64,000 bases of DNA from Oceanospirillum sp047518265 (GCA_047518265.1 JAKZRG010000074.1:1-64000), one strand, 5' to 3'; shown: positions 52,581 through 61,997, counted from the first letter of the stretch. The notes: generated from the sequence alone by a model not told the origin. Numbers and translations are program-made.

Positions 52581-53495
52581 ATGACAACTCCAAGCTATAA
52601 ACTATCTTTGCCAAGCGTCTCGGCGGAATACCCCTTTGAAAGTCACTTTACATCTGTTAACGGACAGCAAGTTCATCATGTAGAGCAAGGGGAAGGTGAT
52701 CCAGTACTGTTTATTCACGGCAATCCCACATCATCGTATTTATGGAGAAATGTATTACCTTTCGTCTCTGATAAAAATAGAGGAATTGCTTTGGATTTAA
52801 TTGGCATGGGTCAATCAGGCAATCCTGATATAGCCTATACATTTGCGGATCATCTGGATTATTTAGAAGGCTTTATTACTGAACTACAATTGGAAAATAT
52901 TACTTTGGTGGTTCACGACTGGGGAGCTGCATTAGGTTTTGAATATGCTCGTCGTCATCCAGATAAAGTACAAGGTATTGTTTTTATGGAAGGCTTGTTA
53001 CCACCTTCTTTCCCCAAACCCAGTTTTGAATCTATGGGTAAGGAGCTTGGTTCTATGTTTAAGGCATTTAAAGACCCTGTACAGGGGAATGAATTGGTTA
53101 TTAATCAGAACGTGTTTATTGAGAAAACTTTACCAGCGTATGTCAATCGTACACTGGATGAACAGAATATGACCGCTTATCGAGCGCCGTATATTGACAA
53201 AGAAGATCGAACGGCTCTATTGGTTTGGCCTTGTGAAGTGCCAATCGCAGGCTCTCCAACTTCTAACGTTGAATTGATGCAAGGTATCGAGCAGTTTATG
53301 CAAACTACGGATATGGATATGTTGTTGCTGTATGCCGATCCCGGCGCCTTAATTCCTATGGATATGGTGCCCTGGTATCAAGAATATATTAAAAACCTAG
53401 AGACGGTATATATCGGACAAGGTTTGCACTTCATTCAAGAAGACCAACCGACAGCAATTGGCCTAGCAATTCAAGAATGGCTTCGTAGACATTAA
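52581..53495 (+). CDS. Haloalkane dehalogenase (HLD-II, LinB/DhaA-like)
   Basis: 304 residues, alpha/beta-hydrolase fold. Nucleophile Asp113 and halide-binding Trp114 are in VVHDWGAALGF, Asn48 (second halide ligand) in FIHGNPTSSYLWRN, catalytic acid Glu137 in VFMEGLLPP, and base His283 in GQGLHFIQED. This Asp-Glu-His triad with Asn+Trp is that of subfamily II. It hydrolyses a C-halogen bond to an alcohol. It is divergent from a TetR gene. There is no signal peptide. Confidence 0.92.
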   Translation: MTTPSYKLSLPSVSAEYPFESHFTSVNGQQVHHVEQGEGDPVLFIHGNPTSSYLWRNVLPFVSDKNRGIALDLIGMGQSGNPDIAYTFADHLDYLEGFITELQLENITLVVHDWGAALGFEYARRHPDKVQGIVFMEGLLPPSFPKPSFESMGKELGSMFKAFKDPVQGNELVINQNVFIEKTLPAYVNRTLDEQNMTAYRAPYIDKEDRTALLVWPCEVPIAGSPTSNVELMQGIEQFMQTTDMDMLLLYADPGALIPMDMVPWYQEYIKNLETVYIGQGLHFIQEDQPTAIGLAIQEWLRRH

Positions 53496-53603
53496 TATTG
53501 GTATAAAAATCACTCTTTTAGTAAAACAATGGTGTCCTGGTTTATTGGTTGATATACGGCATATGGATACCAGTTTATCAGGACAGCGGGTAAGAAAAGC
53601 CAC

Positions 53604-54488
53604 TTACGAAAGCAGCGACTTTATATGCTCCTTAAACGCTAGGAGTTTTTGGCTTTTCCACTGGCTTTTTTTGTAGAGTAAATACAAGCGCTTCCTAGGT
53701 AGATTTCGCTCGGACAAAACGGTGTGGAAGGTGCCATTTTTAATCTCATGTTCTGTTGAGATATTCAACAGCATACCGATGCCTAATCCAGCTCGAACCG
53801 ATTGATATACCCCCTCAATATCATCACAGGTATGTATATTTTCACTATTAGCCTGGATTTTTTCTTTACGGAAAAAAGTCTTCAGAGCTTCTGAGCTATT
53901 TAGCGGCGACATCAAAATAAGCTTGGTATTGCCTAAATCAGAAAAACGCTTTGGAGTGCCATATTGTTCAAGGTAGCGGGGTGTGGCACAGGCTATCAAT
54001 TGAGTTTCCATCAGTGGAATAGCGATCATGTGGCTATTATCCTGTAATTTCCCTAAACGTAAGGCAAAATCCAGATTTTCTTCATGGAGGTCTTCCAAGT
54101 TGTCACTAAATTGAATATCAAACTGAATCTGTGGATGTTTAGCCGTAAAGGCTGCGAAGACATCAAAAACCTTAGAACGGGCTAAAGCTTTGGATAAGGT
54201 AATAGATATTGTTCCCTTTATAGCGTCATCTTCAGTGAGTAAGGTCTCTTCTGCTTGGGAGACAGAAGCCAAAATACGTTTACAGCGTGGGTAAAAGCGC
54301 TGGCCCGCTTCTGTAATTTCGAGCTTTTTATGGGATCGATGAAAGAGCTGAACTTGCACACTTTGTTCGAGCTTTGTTAGCTGTTTACTCACCGCAGCAG
54401 CTGAATAGTTTAGCTTTAATGCGGCTTGGGCAATACTGCCGGTTTCAACCACCGCGACAAAAACACGGTAGTGGGTGAATTTAGGCAT
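53604..54488 (-). CDS. LysR-family regulator divergent from an SRPBCC gene
   Basis: 294 residues. The winged helix (YRVFVAVVETGSIAQAALKL, then NYSAAAVSKQLTKLEQ) and the effector domain (GTISITLSKALARSKVFDVF) are clear, of the CrgA/DsdC-like branch. It is divergent from an SRPBCC gene; 239 bp separate the starts, and an unremarkable AT-rich stretch lies between. Effector unknown. Confidence 0.9.
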   Translation of the reverse strand: MPKFTHYRVFVAVVETGSIAQAALKLNYSAAAVSKQLTKLEQSVQVQLFHRSHKKLEITEAGQRFYPRCKRILASVSQAEETLLTEDDAIKGTISITLSKALARSKVFDVFAAFTAKHPQIQFDIQFSDNLEDLHEENLDFALRLGKLQDNSHMIAIPLMETQLIACATPRYLEQYGTPKRFSDLGNTKLILMSPLNSSEALKTFFRKEKIQANSENIHTCDDIEGVYQSVRAGLGIGMLLNISTEHEIKNGTFHTVLSERNLPRKRLYLLYKKSQWKSQKLLAFKEHIKSLLS

Positions 54489-54727
54489 GATTAATAGGCC
54501 TCTGCATCATTATCGAGAAGCAGTTTAGCAGATTTATGCATTCCATTAAGTTATGCAAGTGTTAACCAAGCATCGCTTTAGGTGGCTCTATTGAGGTTTT
54601 ATAGTGTTTCCTGTCCTTCACTACATACCTAAATAAAAGCATTTCGATATTCTCTAGTCGGAGAATAGGCGATTTATTGTAGAGAAACTTTTGCTTAGGT
54701 ACTTAAACAAATCAGGCAGGAATCAAT

Positions 54728-55186
54728 ATGATCGAATTAGCTAAAATCTCTGTTTTAATTGCAACGCCGGTAAGTGTCGCATTTAACTATATTTCCAATA
54801 TGGAAAACTACAAACACTGGTTTCCCGGTGTTGTCGATATAAAATCAACCAATCAGTTAGCTCACGGCGATATCGGGAAAAAATATGTGGAAACCTTGTT
54901 GTTACCCAGCGGTGCTGTCGATTTAGAAATTAACGTGAATCAGTGTAAGCCTAATCATTTTTTTTTAACCCAGGGAAATCTAGCGAGTGTATTACCCCAG
55001 ATGACGGTCACATTCTTGGCAATCACCGACAGCAGTTGTAAGGTGACGCTGGAGTATCATAGTAGGAACTCAGAACTCACGTCGTCCAGTGACATTGTTA
55101 TTGCTTTAAGAGAAGACTTAGACCGCCGTGCAAAGCAAGGCATTACGGAATTGAAGACAATACTGGAAAGCTCTAGTTTGCTCTGA
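54728..55186 (+). CDS. SRPBCC/polyketide cyclase-like protein
   Basis: 152 residues with a START/Bet-v1-like fold: IELAKISVLIATPVSVAFNY, then ISNMENYKHWFPGVVDIK, and a C-terminal helix. Such proteins bind or process small hydrophobic ligands. The substrate is unknown. It is divergent from a LysR gene. AGGA precedes the ATG. Confidence 0.8.
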   Translation: MIELAKISVLIATPVSVAFNYISNMENYKHWFPGVVDIKSTNQLAHGDIGKKYVETLLLPSGAVDLEINVNQCKPNHFFLTQGNLASVLPQMTVTFLAITDSSCKVTLEYHSRNSELTSSSDIVIALREDLDRRAKQGITELKTILESSSLL

Positions 55187-55347
55187 GTGAACTTTCCGGC
55201 GATGAAGAATTTTTTGTCTTATCCGTGCAATATTTAAGTAACAAAAAGCACATCTAACGGTAAACAAATAATCATATCTCTGCCTTATGGTGTCGCTAGT
55301 CTTAGCCAACTGATTAGCACTAATAATCCATTAAGGAATTACCAGAG

Positions 55348-57369
55348 ATGAGTACATTCACCAGCAGTGACATGGTTCACAACAAGAGTGAAAACACCCC
55401 GTTCAGTTCTGTTTTAGAAACCAACCTGTCCCGTCGTTCTGTCGTTCGTGGCGGTATAGTGAGTGCGGTTGCACTGCTGTCTGGTATCGGTCTGACCGGT
55501 TGTAACAGCGATGATGACTCCAGTACTGACGATGAAACGATGGAGAGCATCGCTCTAGCGTTTGAATCCATTGCAGGTTCTAAAACTGACGCTTGTGTAG
55601 TCGCTGCGGGTTATACCGCGTCAGTACTCGCACCATGGGGTACGCCGCTGAACAGTACTGCGGCAGCCTGGAAAGATGATGGTACTAACACGCCGACCGA
55701 CCAGTTGAATAGCATGGGCATGCACCATGACGGTATGCGCTTTTTCCCTATCGATGGTAGCTCTGACGATGGATTGTTGGTGGTAAACCACGAATACGTC
55801 GATCAGAATGCATTGCATCCAGATGGTGCAACCACTGATGATGCAGGCAACCGTCCGGTTGATGAAGTACGTAAAGAGATCTACGCACACGGTGTTGCTG
55901 TGGTGCGTATCCAGCGTACTAACGGTAACTGGCAGGTTATTGATAGTGATCCACTAAACCGCCGCTTTACATCTGATAGTGTGATGGATATCTCTGGCCC
56001 AATGGCGGGTACTAGTCACCTGATCACGCCTTTCTCTCTGGATGGCACTCAAACCCGTGGCACTAACAATAACTGTGGTAACGGTTACACTCCTTGGGGC
56101 ACCTACCTGACTTGTGAAGAGAACTGGCCGAACGTTTTTGTACACGATGGCGCCATGACCACTGAGCAGGAGCGTATTGGTTTTCGTACCAGTAGCCGTT
56201 ATGGCTGGGAAACTGCAGCAGGCGATGCCTCTGAAGTAGAGAGTGAATTTGCACGCTTTAACATCACGCCAACAGGCGTAGATGCGACACAAGATTACCG
56301 TAACGAGGGTAGCACCTTCGGTTATATCGTCGAGATCGATCCATTTGATACCTCACGCCGTGCGGTAAAACGTACTGCTCTGGGTCGCTTCCGTCACGAA
56401 GGCTGCTGGCCGGGTAAACTGGAAGAAGGTCAGCCCGTTGTTTTCTATTCTGGTGATGACTCACGCTTCGAATACATCTACAAGTTTGTATCCCGTGAGC
56501 TGTGGAATCCAGCGGACGCGAACCCAACGGATCGCCTAGCAACGGGTGCCAAGTATATGGATGACGGCACCCTGTACGTGGCACGCTTTGATGCTGACGG
56601 TACCGGTGTTTGGTTGCCACTCACAGTGAATACCGTTGCTCAGGATGGACAGACACTGGGTGAAAAGTTTGGTGATCTGGCGGGTATTATTCTGAACACT
56701 CGTGGCGCAGCGGATGCGGTAGGTGCAACCCCGATGGATCGTCCAGAGTGGTGTGCGCTGAACCCAGTGGATGACAAGGTTTACTTCACACTAACCAACA
56801 ACACCAAGCGTGAAGAAGCCAATGCGGCTAATCCACGTGTTGATAACCCATACGGTCATATCATCCGCTGGGATGAGAACGACGATATGACGGGCTTTAA
56901 CTGGGAGATCTTCGTCTACGGCTCTAACGATTCGGCAGGTGCGGATATCAACCGTTCAGGCCTGACCGAGATGAATGAATTTGCCAGCCCTGACGGCATG
57001 GGCTTCGACAGCCGTGGCATCATGTGGATTCAGACCGATAACGGTTCAGACGTTGCAGATGACACCAACGACCAGATTCTGGCGGTTGTGCCCTCTGCCG
57101 TTGTTGATACAGAAGGCAACCAGACTGTCATCTCCGCTGACAACCAAGATATGCTGAAACGCTTCTTTGTTGGCCCGAACGGCTGTGAAGTGACGGGTAT
57201 CACCTTTAGTCCAGATAACACCGCGATGTTTGTCAATATCCAGCACCCAGGAAACTGGCCAGTATCTGAAACTGATGCAACAGAAGTAACACCAGAAGGC
57301 ACAACCCTGCGCCCACGTGCTTCTACAGTTGTTATCCAGAAAACAGACGGCGGCCCAATCGCTGTTTAA
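55348..57369 (+). CDS. PhoX-family (DUF839) alkaline phosphatase, exported
   Basis: 673 residues. The N-terminus has a twin-arginine motif followed by a lipobox-like LTGC (SRRSVVRGGIVSAVALLSGI, GLTGC), so it is exported by Tat and perhaps lipid-anchored. PhoX motifs include VNHEYVDQNALHPDG, DISGPMAGTS, NNCGNGYTPWGTYLTCEENW, GRFRHEGCW, YSGDDSRFEYIYKFVS and FSPDNTAMFVNIQHPG. It hydrolyses phosphate esters in the periplasm or at the outer face. It is a paralogue of the protein at 46173, which has no export signal. Confidence 0.93.
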   Translation: MSTFTSSDMVHNKSENTPFSSVLETNLSRRSVVRGGIVSAVALLSGIGLTGCNSDDDSSTDDETMESIALAFESIAGSKTDACVVAAGYTASVLAPWGTPLNSTAAAWKDDGTNTPTDQLNSMGMHHDGMRFFPIDGSSDDGLLVVNHEYVDQNALHPDGATTDDAGNRPVDEVRKEIYAHGVAVVRIQRTNGNWQVIDSDPLNRRFTSDSVMDISGPMAGTSHLITPFSLDGTQTRGTNNNCGNGYTPWGTYLTCEENWPNVFVHDGAMTTEQERIGFRTSSRYGWETAAGDASEVESEFARFNITPTGVDATQDYRNEGSTFGYIVEIDPFDTSRRAVKRTALGRFRHEGCWPGKLEEGQPVVFYSGDDSRFEYIYKFVSRELWNPADANPTDRLATGAKYMDDGTLYVARFDADGTGVWLPLTVNTVAQDGQTLGEKFGDLAGIILNTRGAADAVGATPMDRPEWCALNPVDDKVYFTLTNNTKREEANAANPRVDNPYGHIIRWDENDDMTGFNWEIFVYGSNDSAGADINRSGLTEMNEFASPDGMGFDSRGIMWIQTDNGSDVADDTNDQILAVVPSAVVDTEGNQTVISADNQDMLKRFFVGPNGCEVTGITFSPDNTAMFVNIQHPGNWPVSETDATEVTPEGTTLRPRASTVVIQKTDGGPIAV

Positions 57370-57408
57370 GTAACAATATTCAGCGTTTAGACTGAGTTTT
57401 GATACATC

Positions 57409-57439
57409 AAAACCGGGGCCTATGGGTTCCGGTTTTTTT
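57409..57439 (+). terminator. Terminator of the exported PhoX gene
   Basis: AAAACCGG/CCGGTTTT arms with a 12-nt loop, then a T run, 40 bp after the stop. Confidence 0.85.
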
Positions 57440-57605
57440 CGTCTAAAAAAAGCAGAAATATCAGGCCTTCTGGGATTAACTATTGAGCAGGTTCAACATA
57501 TACAGGAACGTTATAGTAACCAGTAACAGAAGGAAAACTGAACCTCATCTAATACTGTAATTGCCAGTTATCTAAGCACAAGGAGATAAATTTTTCTACG
57601 AAGTA

Positions 57606-57659
57606 ACCGATACACGTAGCGTGGATAAGCCAGAGGCGCATCCGCGAATGCTCTGTCAC
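57606..57659 (+). repeat. 54-bp interspersed palindromic repeat, copy 3
   Basis: Direct match to copy 2 (inverted at 27824) and close to copy 1 at 20293. Contains TAGCGTGGATAAGCC and GGCGCATCCGCG. It occupies part of the 401-bp gap 57370-57770, which holds only this, a terminator and another repeat fragment. Confidence 0.85.
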
Positions 57660-57710
57660 TCCTGAAGATAATACGGGGAGTTTTTGTTTAACCGCTTATC
57701 ATCTATATGC

Positions 57711-57770
57711 GGAATATATTGTCGCTATTGATTTAACCGTCACTTTTGAAAGAATGGCTGTCCCTATTTT
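57711..57770 (+). repeat. Partial copy of the 107-bp repeat family
   Basis: Similar to the two tandem units at 60014, including AATATATTGTCGCTATTG and the end AATGGCTGTCCCTATTTT. Confidence 0.65.
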
Positions 57771-58574
57771 TTATTTATCATCCATTCCTAGATGCGGTAT
57801 TCCTCCTACAGCATCCAACATTTTATGTCGATATTTCTGCACAATAGCATCCAATTCACCGTTAAGAGACAGCTCTGTAAACGATTGTTGTAAGCGTAAA
57901 ACAACTTCTTTTGGTGTGTCTAAACTTGCGGCAAGGTAAGCATATTGAGAGATATCCCTAAGGTGCAAAGCTTGCTCAAAATCATTAGGATTTATACCTA
58001 ACTGCAGCATATGATAGCGAAAAGCAATCTCATCATAGGGCATCAGATCGAAACGCTTATTTTTTAACATCAACAGATTTGTCTGATCTTTGATGTTGAT
58101 ATTCAGCTGTTTCTTCGCAATCCCTTTACTCTGCAGATAATAACGTTTGACATCATCCGCCAATACACCAAAACGATAACCTCGGGCATCCTGAAGTGTG
58201 GTTAATTGTATATCTTTTCGACTGCGCAATTTCCACAGGTAAATATTATTGGGCGTTATTGGCGCGATCCACTGAAAAAGTTGCTCACGCTCATGGGTTC
58301 TGGAAATGTTAAAAATCAGCGTATAACTGTCCGTTTGAGCCAATTTATAGGCTCTTGGCCAAGGGTAAAAATTAATCCGATAGTTATAGGCCGTTTTAGC
58401 TAGGATAGCCTGCACAATCTCCGCTGACAGTCCTTTGGCTTTGCCATCCCGAGGGTATTGATAGGGTGGATAAACGGTCGTAACAATTTTCAGTATTTCA
58501 CCATAGCTATTACTGGCCAATAGCAAAAAAACACTGAAAATCAAATGAGTTAGAACAGTCCGAAGGCTAGACAT
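57771..58574 (-). CDS. Periplasmic solute-binding protein family 3
   Basis: 267 residues with a signal peptide (LIFSVFLLLASNSYG). SBP_bac_3 elements: LKIVTTVYPPYQYPRDGKAK, YRINFYPWPRAYKLAQTDSY, and FRYHMLQLGINPNDF. It is an orphan without ABC transporter genes, similar in kind to the protein at 44888. Ligand unknown. Its 3' end abuts the 57711 repeat fragment. Confidence 0.87.
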   Translation of the reverse strand: MSSLRTVLTHLIFSVFLLLASNSYGEILKIVTTVYPPYQYPRDGKAKGLSAEIVQAILAKTAYNYRINFYPWPRAYKLAQTDSYTLIFNISRTHEREQLFQWIAPITPNNIYLWKLRSRKDIQLTTLQDARGYRFGVLADDVKRYYLQSKGIAKKQLNINIKDQTNLLMLKNKRFDLMPYDEIAFRYHMLQLGINPNDFEQALHLRDISQYAYLAASLDTPKEVVLRLQQSFTELSLNGELDAIVQKYRHKMLDAVGGIPHLGMDDK

Positions 58575-58720
58575 AGATTATCAGTGCTCAACGTTCTTTA
58601 ATGTCTGGGGCATTAACGTGAAAGATAGCTATAGAATACAAATGAACCTGCATAATAAACCTCATAATCTTCATCAACTAGCCTATCGGCGGGGAAAACT
58701 GAGCACCTATCAAATTATGG

Positions 58721-59752
58721 ATGGATTTGAAGTTCCTGCCTACGCTTAATTTCAATCAGGAAATCAAAGCTATCCACGGAAGAATACCTTATGACACGTG
58801 CCCGTCGAGAATAAATCCGTCCTTCAGCAACCTATCAGAGAGAATGCTTGGCTCAAGCAATCATCGCTATGTCAAAATAGCCGCTAAAGTGATCTTCAGG
58901 CTATTCAGGTATTACATGTTTCCAATACTTCGCGGTTTCTCCCAAATTGGCTTTCAGAGTAATGCTGTTAGCGGCCTATTGTTTATGCTTGCCATTGCCG
59001 TTAATTCTTGGCTAATGCTACTGGCTGCTATTTCGGCAGTCGTTATCGCTTACTATACGGCTCAAAAACTCGGCGCAGAGCCATTTGATCTTGGCAATGG
59101 TTTATATGGCTATAATGCTGCTTTATTAGGCATTGCTTTGGTCAGTAATTTGCCCATTTCTTTGTGGCTTCTCTTGGTATTACCACTTGGTGCCGCTTTG
59201 ACTGCTGTTCTAATGTTGGTATTTCTAAAAACGCATCGTTTACCCGCTTATAGTTGCCCGTTTATTTTTTCCGCTTGGGCTATGTTGCTGCTGACTCTGT
59301 TACTCAATGGGGAGTTAAGAGCCAGTCATGTTGTTCATGAAGAACTCAATCTGCTTAAGGCCATGCTGAATGGTATCGGCCAAGTGAGTTTTCAGTCATC
59401 GCCAGTCAGTGGAGTTTTAGTGCTTTTGGCGCTGGCTATAGGATCTCTATCTGCAGCGGGTTGGGCCTTAATAGCCTCTGTATCCAGTGTTATTTTTGCT
59501 TTTGTCATAGGAGTGGATACAGCATTAATCAATACCGGTTTTTTTGGCTTTAATGCCATTTTGGCGGTACTTGTAGTCGTTGATCGTATGGAATGCCGGT
59601 TTTGGCCCCTATTGATATCAGTACTTTTAATAGTGGGAACAACGGTATTGCTTAGTGCAGGGTTTATGAAATTAGGCCTTATTGTATTTACCACGCCTTT
59701 TGTACTCTGCGTATATCTTTTTGGCAGCATCACACTATGGCGTTTGAGCTAA
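58721..59752 (+). CDS. Urea transporter (UT family)
   Basis: 343 residues. Two homologous halves each carry the UT pore sequence: FPILRGFSQIGFQSNAVSGL and LNGIGQVSFQSSPVSGVLVL, with GNGLYGYNAALLGIAL and NTGFFGFNAILAVLV. They form a channel-like carrier for urea in the inner membrane. The N-terminal ~65 residues are hydrophilic and atypical, so the real start may be the ATG at 58844, which has AGAGAG just upstream. No urease genes are nearby. Confidence 0.85.
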   Translation: MDLKFLPTLNFNQEIKAIHGRIPYDTCPSRINPSFSNLSERMLGSSNHRYVKIAAKVIFRLFRYYMFPILRGFSQIGFQSNAVSGLLFMLAIAVNSWLMLLAAISAVVIAYYTAQKLGAEPFDLGNGLYGYNAALLGIALVSNLPISLWLLLVLPLGAALTAVLMLVFLKTHRLPAYSCPFIFSAWAMLLLTLLLNGELRASHVVHEELNLLKAMLNGIGQVSFQSSPVSGVLVLLALAIGSLSAAGWALIASVSSVIFAFVIGVDTALINTGFFGFNAILAVLVVVDRMECRFWPLLISVLLIVGTTVLLSAGFMKLGLIVFTTPFVLCVYLFGSITLWRLS

Positions 59753-59790
59753 GACTGTGGTGAGTGACTCCTCTATAAGATGGCTGTTCC

Positions 59791-59913
59791 GGTTTGTTCG
59801 GCCTGAAGGCTAGCAGAGCAATTGGACATATTAAGCGGCTCAAGTCGTTTGCCAAAGAAAAAGGATTGGATTGGATCACTTCAGTAAATCAGTTTAAAGT
59901 CCTGTTTGTATAA
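59791..59913 (+). other. Possible remnant of a protein-coding gene
   Basis: A protein-like frame (GHIKRLKSFAKEKGLDWITS, then VNQFKVLFV and TAA) without a start codon, in the 483-bp gap 59753-60235. It reads like the C-terminus of a lost gene, perhaps carried with the surrounding repeats. Family not recognised. Confidence 0.3.
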
Positions 59914-60013
59914 GATTACATCCAGTAGCGAGACAGGTTTTTCAATAACAAATTCGATGTCTTTGTTTTGGAGCATCGGAATAGAGGTTCAGTGCCGTTT
60001 TATTCCCTACAAA

Positions 60014-60215
60014 TACCGTAAATGTCAGTTATCCAATCTCTGTAGGCGACATATATTGTCACTGTTGCTTTAGTTGTCATTTTTAAAAATAATGGCTGTC
60101 CCAGTTTGTTCTTCTACGAATACCGTAAATGTCAGTTATCCAATCTCTGTAGACGACACACACTGTCACTATTGCTTTTACGGTCGTTTTTAAAAATAAT
60201 GGCTATCCCGATTTT
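60014..60215 (+). repeat. Two tandem ~107-bp repeat units
   Basis: TACCGTAAATGTCAGTTATC starts each unit, at 60014 and 60121, and the units end in AATGGCTGTCCC and AATGGCTATCCC. They match along their length with point changes. A partial relative lies at 57711. Confidence 0.85.
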
Positions 60216-60235
60216 GCCTTTAAAGAGGAAAGGGT

Positions 60236-60544
60236 GTGAAAAAAATTATATCAATATCTGTATTTTGCATGAGTGCACTTTTTACTTCATTTACTATGGC
60301 GAAAAGTCAGAATGACTATATGGTGGAGAAAGTAGAATGTGCTACTGCAAAAGACTGTATTTTAAAATGCAAGAATATGAATAAAGATGAATGGAAGGAT
60401 TACGGGTATGCAACTGAATACATGGAAATTTGGCATTATTTAAACGGAAACGTTCAATTTAAATTTTTTAATTTTGCAAGAAGTAACAATTCTATTTTAA
60501 TTGGCCCGGAAAGATTGAATTGTAGAATATTGAATAGAAAATAA
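60236..60544 (+). CDS. Small secreted hypothetical protein
   Basis: 102 residues from a GTG at 60236 with AGAGGAAAGG just upstream. The signal peptide (KKIISISVFCMSALFTSFTMA) ends at AMAK-type cleavage. The mature part has Cys residues at about 35, 41, 45 and 97, enough for two disulfides, and is AT-rich. I recognise no family. It is bracketed by near-identical 18-bp motifs (60198 and 60573), so it may have moved as a unit. Confidence 0.6.
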   Translation: MKKIISISVFCMSALFTSFTMAKSQNDYMVEKVECATAKDCILKCKNMNKDEWKDYGYATEYMEIWHYLNGNVQFKFFNFARSNNSILIGPERLNCRILNRK

Positions 60545-60676
60545 TCGTGATAAATAAAGATGTAATAAGAATAATGACTATCCCTATTTTTATTGGAGAA
60601 ATTAACCCGTTTTTTCGGTTTTGATCACTAATCTCTGGGTACAGAGGAATAACTTGAAGAAAAATTAGGAGTATTT

Positions 60677-61717
60677 GTGCAGATAAATGAGTTGTTTGAA
60701 CTGACGTTGTGGATGAATGAAAAGATTAAGAGACCACAAGTTGTAAATAAATACCAGCAGCTTTTGACTGTGATGCAGCAAAATGCAAGTGCTCGTAACA
60801 ATCAGCCACAACAGCCCTTCGAATCTCAAAAGAATGATGTCATTCAGGCAATCGCATCTATCTCGACATCTGATCTAACAAATGAGCAAGAGCGAATGAT
60901 CTCAAACTTGAATGTGCCGGAGTATATCGGTGAACGTGGGATCAGTCTATTGGAAGATATTCTTTTCAGAAACTCTCTTGATATAGCTACAGCTGCAAGT
61001 GAGATCAATAAAACCGTTCAGGAGCTTAACTCAGCCATACAAAAGCTGGATCAGGTCAATGCCAGCCTTCGCCCATTAATAAATGAGGAGGTGTTGGATA
61101 GCGAGGAAAGTTCAGATGTTGTTATGCGGGTTCATTTTCAAAATGATGTTGCATTGGATAATCTATCTGATTTCAAAAGGTGGGGAACTACTTGGTACGA
61201 TATAGGCCGTGGAATAGCGATGGTACACGATAGTGCACCTGAAGATATAAAAGTTATTGGGGCTCAGAAAGGATCAATCATAATTGAATTAGCTGTAGCA
61301 ACTGCGATTGCTACAACTGCTAGTACGATTATTCTATCTGCACTTAAAGTAGCAGATAGAGTACTTACGATTAGAAAGAAAGCTGAAGAAATCAAGGCAC
61401 TTAAGCTAGGTAATCAAAAACTTGAACAAGAGATTTCGAAAGAAGCTGATAAGGAGAAAAAGGAAGGGCTGGAGTCAATCACAAAAGAAATTACAATAAG
61501 CCTTAATATTGATCAAAATGGTGATGGTGAAAAAGTAAAAGTTCTTGAAAAATCAATAAAGAATTTAATTGATTTTGTGGAGAAGGGTGGAGAGGTTGAT
61601 TTCTTTGCTAACGAATATGCTGAAGAGGATGATGATACTAATCAGCTCAAGATGAACTTTCAACAGATAAAGGTTCTAGAGAAAAGAGTGTTGTCAATTG
61701 AGAGTAAAAGGTCATAA
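60677..61717 (+). CDS. Hypothetical protein with hydrophobic segment and coiled coil
   Basis: 346 residues from a GTG at 60677 with AGGAG upstream. The N-terminal ~200 residues are helical and polar. A hydrophobic stretch (IIIELAVATAIATTASTIIL, about 205-225) is followed by a Lys/Glu-rich coiled coil and an acidic C-terminus (YAEEDDDTNQ). This layout of a polar domain, a short hydrophobic segment and a coiled coil occurs in some orphan accessory proteins, but I recognise no family. AT-rich relative to core genes, and it stands alone next to repeat-rich DNA. Confidence 0.65.
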   Translation: MQINELFELTLWMNEKIKRPQVVNKYQQLLTVMQQNASARNNQPQQPFESQKNDVIQAIASISTSDLTNEQERMISNLNVPEYIGERGISLLEDILFRNSLDIATAASEINKTVQELNSAIQKLDQVNASLRPLINEEVLDSEESSDVVMRVHFQNDVALDNLSDFKRWGTTWYDIGRGIAMVHDSAPEDIKVIGAQKGSIIIELAVATAIATTASTIILSALKVADRVLTIRKKAEEIKALKLGNQKLEQEISKEADKEKKEGLESITKEITISLNIDQNGDGEKVKVLEKSIKNLIDFVEKGGEVDFFANEYAEEDDDTNQLKMNFQQIKVLEKRVLSIESKRS

Positions 61718-61732
61718 CAAACATATTACTTA

Positions 61733-61850
61733 AGAGTGCGAAGTTCTCTGTAACCTTTTGATTTAAAAGAAAACGTCTATTTTGCCCCCAAAATATAATT
61801 TTCAATTAAATCAAATAGTTAAGTGTTTTACGGTAAGAACTTCGCACTCT
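61733..61850. repeat. 118-bp element with 15-bp terminal inverted repeats
   Basis: Ends AGAGTGCGAAGTTCT (61733-61747) and AGAACTTCGCACTCT (61836-61850) are exact complements. The middle is AT-rich and non-coding. It differs from the 104-bp MITE family. It lies in the 317-bp gap 61718-62034. Confidence 0.75.
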
Positions 61851-61976
61851 CCAGATATTAATGGAACGACAAAAACTACCTTTTTGATTCCCTGCACTAG
61901 TGCTGAGCGTCCATTTACATGGGCGTTATCCGACTTGAATTCAGGAAAAGAACCTTCACCACAGTCAAAACAACAA

Positions 61977-61997
61977 AACCGACATCCCGTCGGCTTT
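61977..61997 (-). terminator. Terminator of the 62-kb BCCT gene
   Basis: On the minus strand AAAGCCGAC...GTCGGTTTTG forms a hairpin with a 5-nt loop and a T-rich tail, 38 bp past the stop. Confidence 0.75.

Noticed and set aside
60014..60215. CRISPR array
   Set aside because: Only two units of ~107 bp with no spacers; it is a simple tandem duplication.
57711..60590. Integron-type attC array
   Set aside because: The recurrent motif brackets a gene, but no attC core sites or long imperfect hairpins and no integrase were seen.
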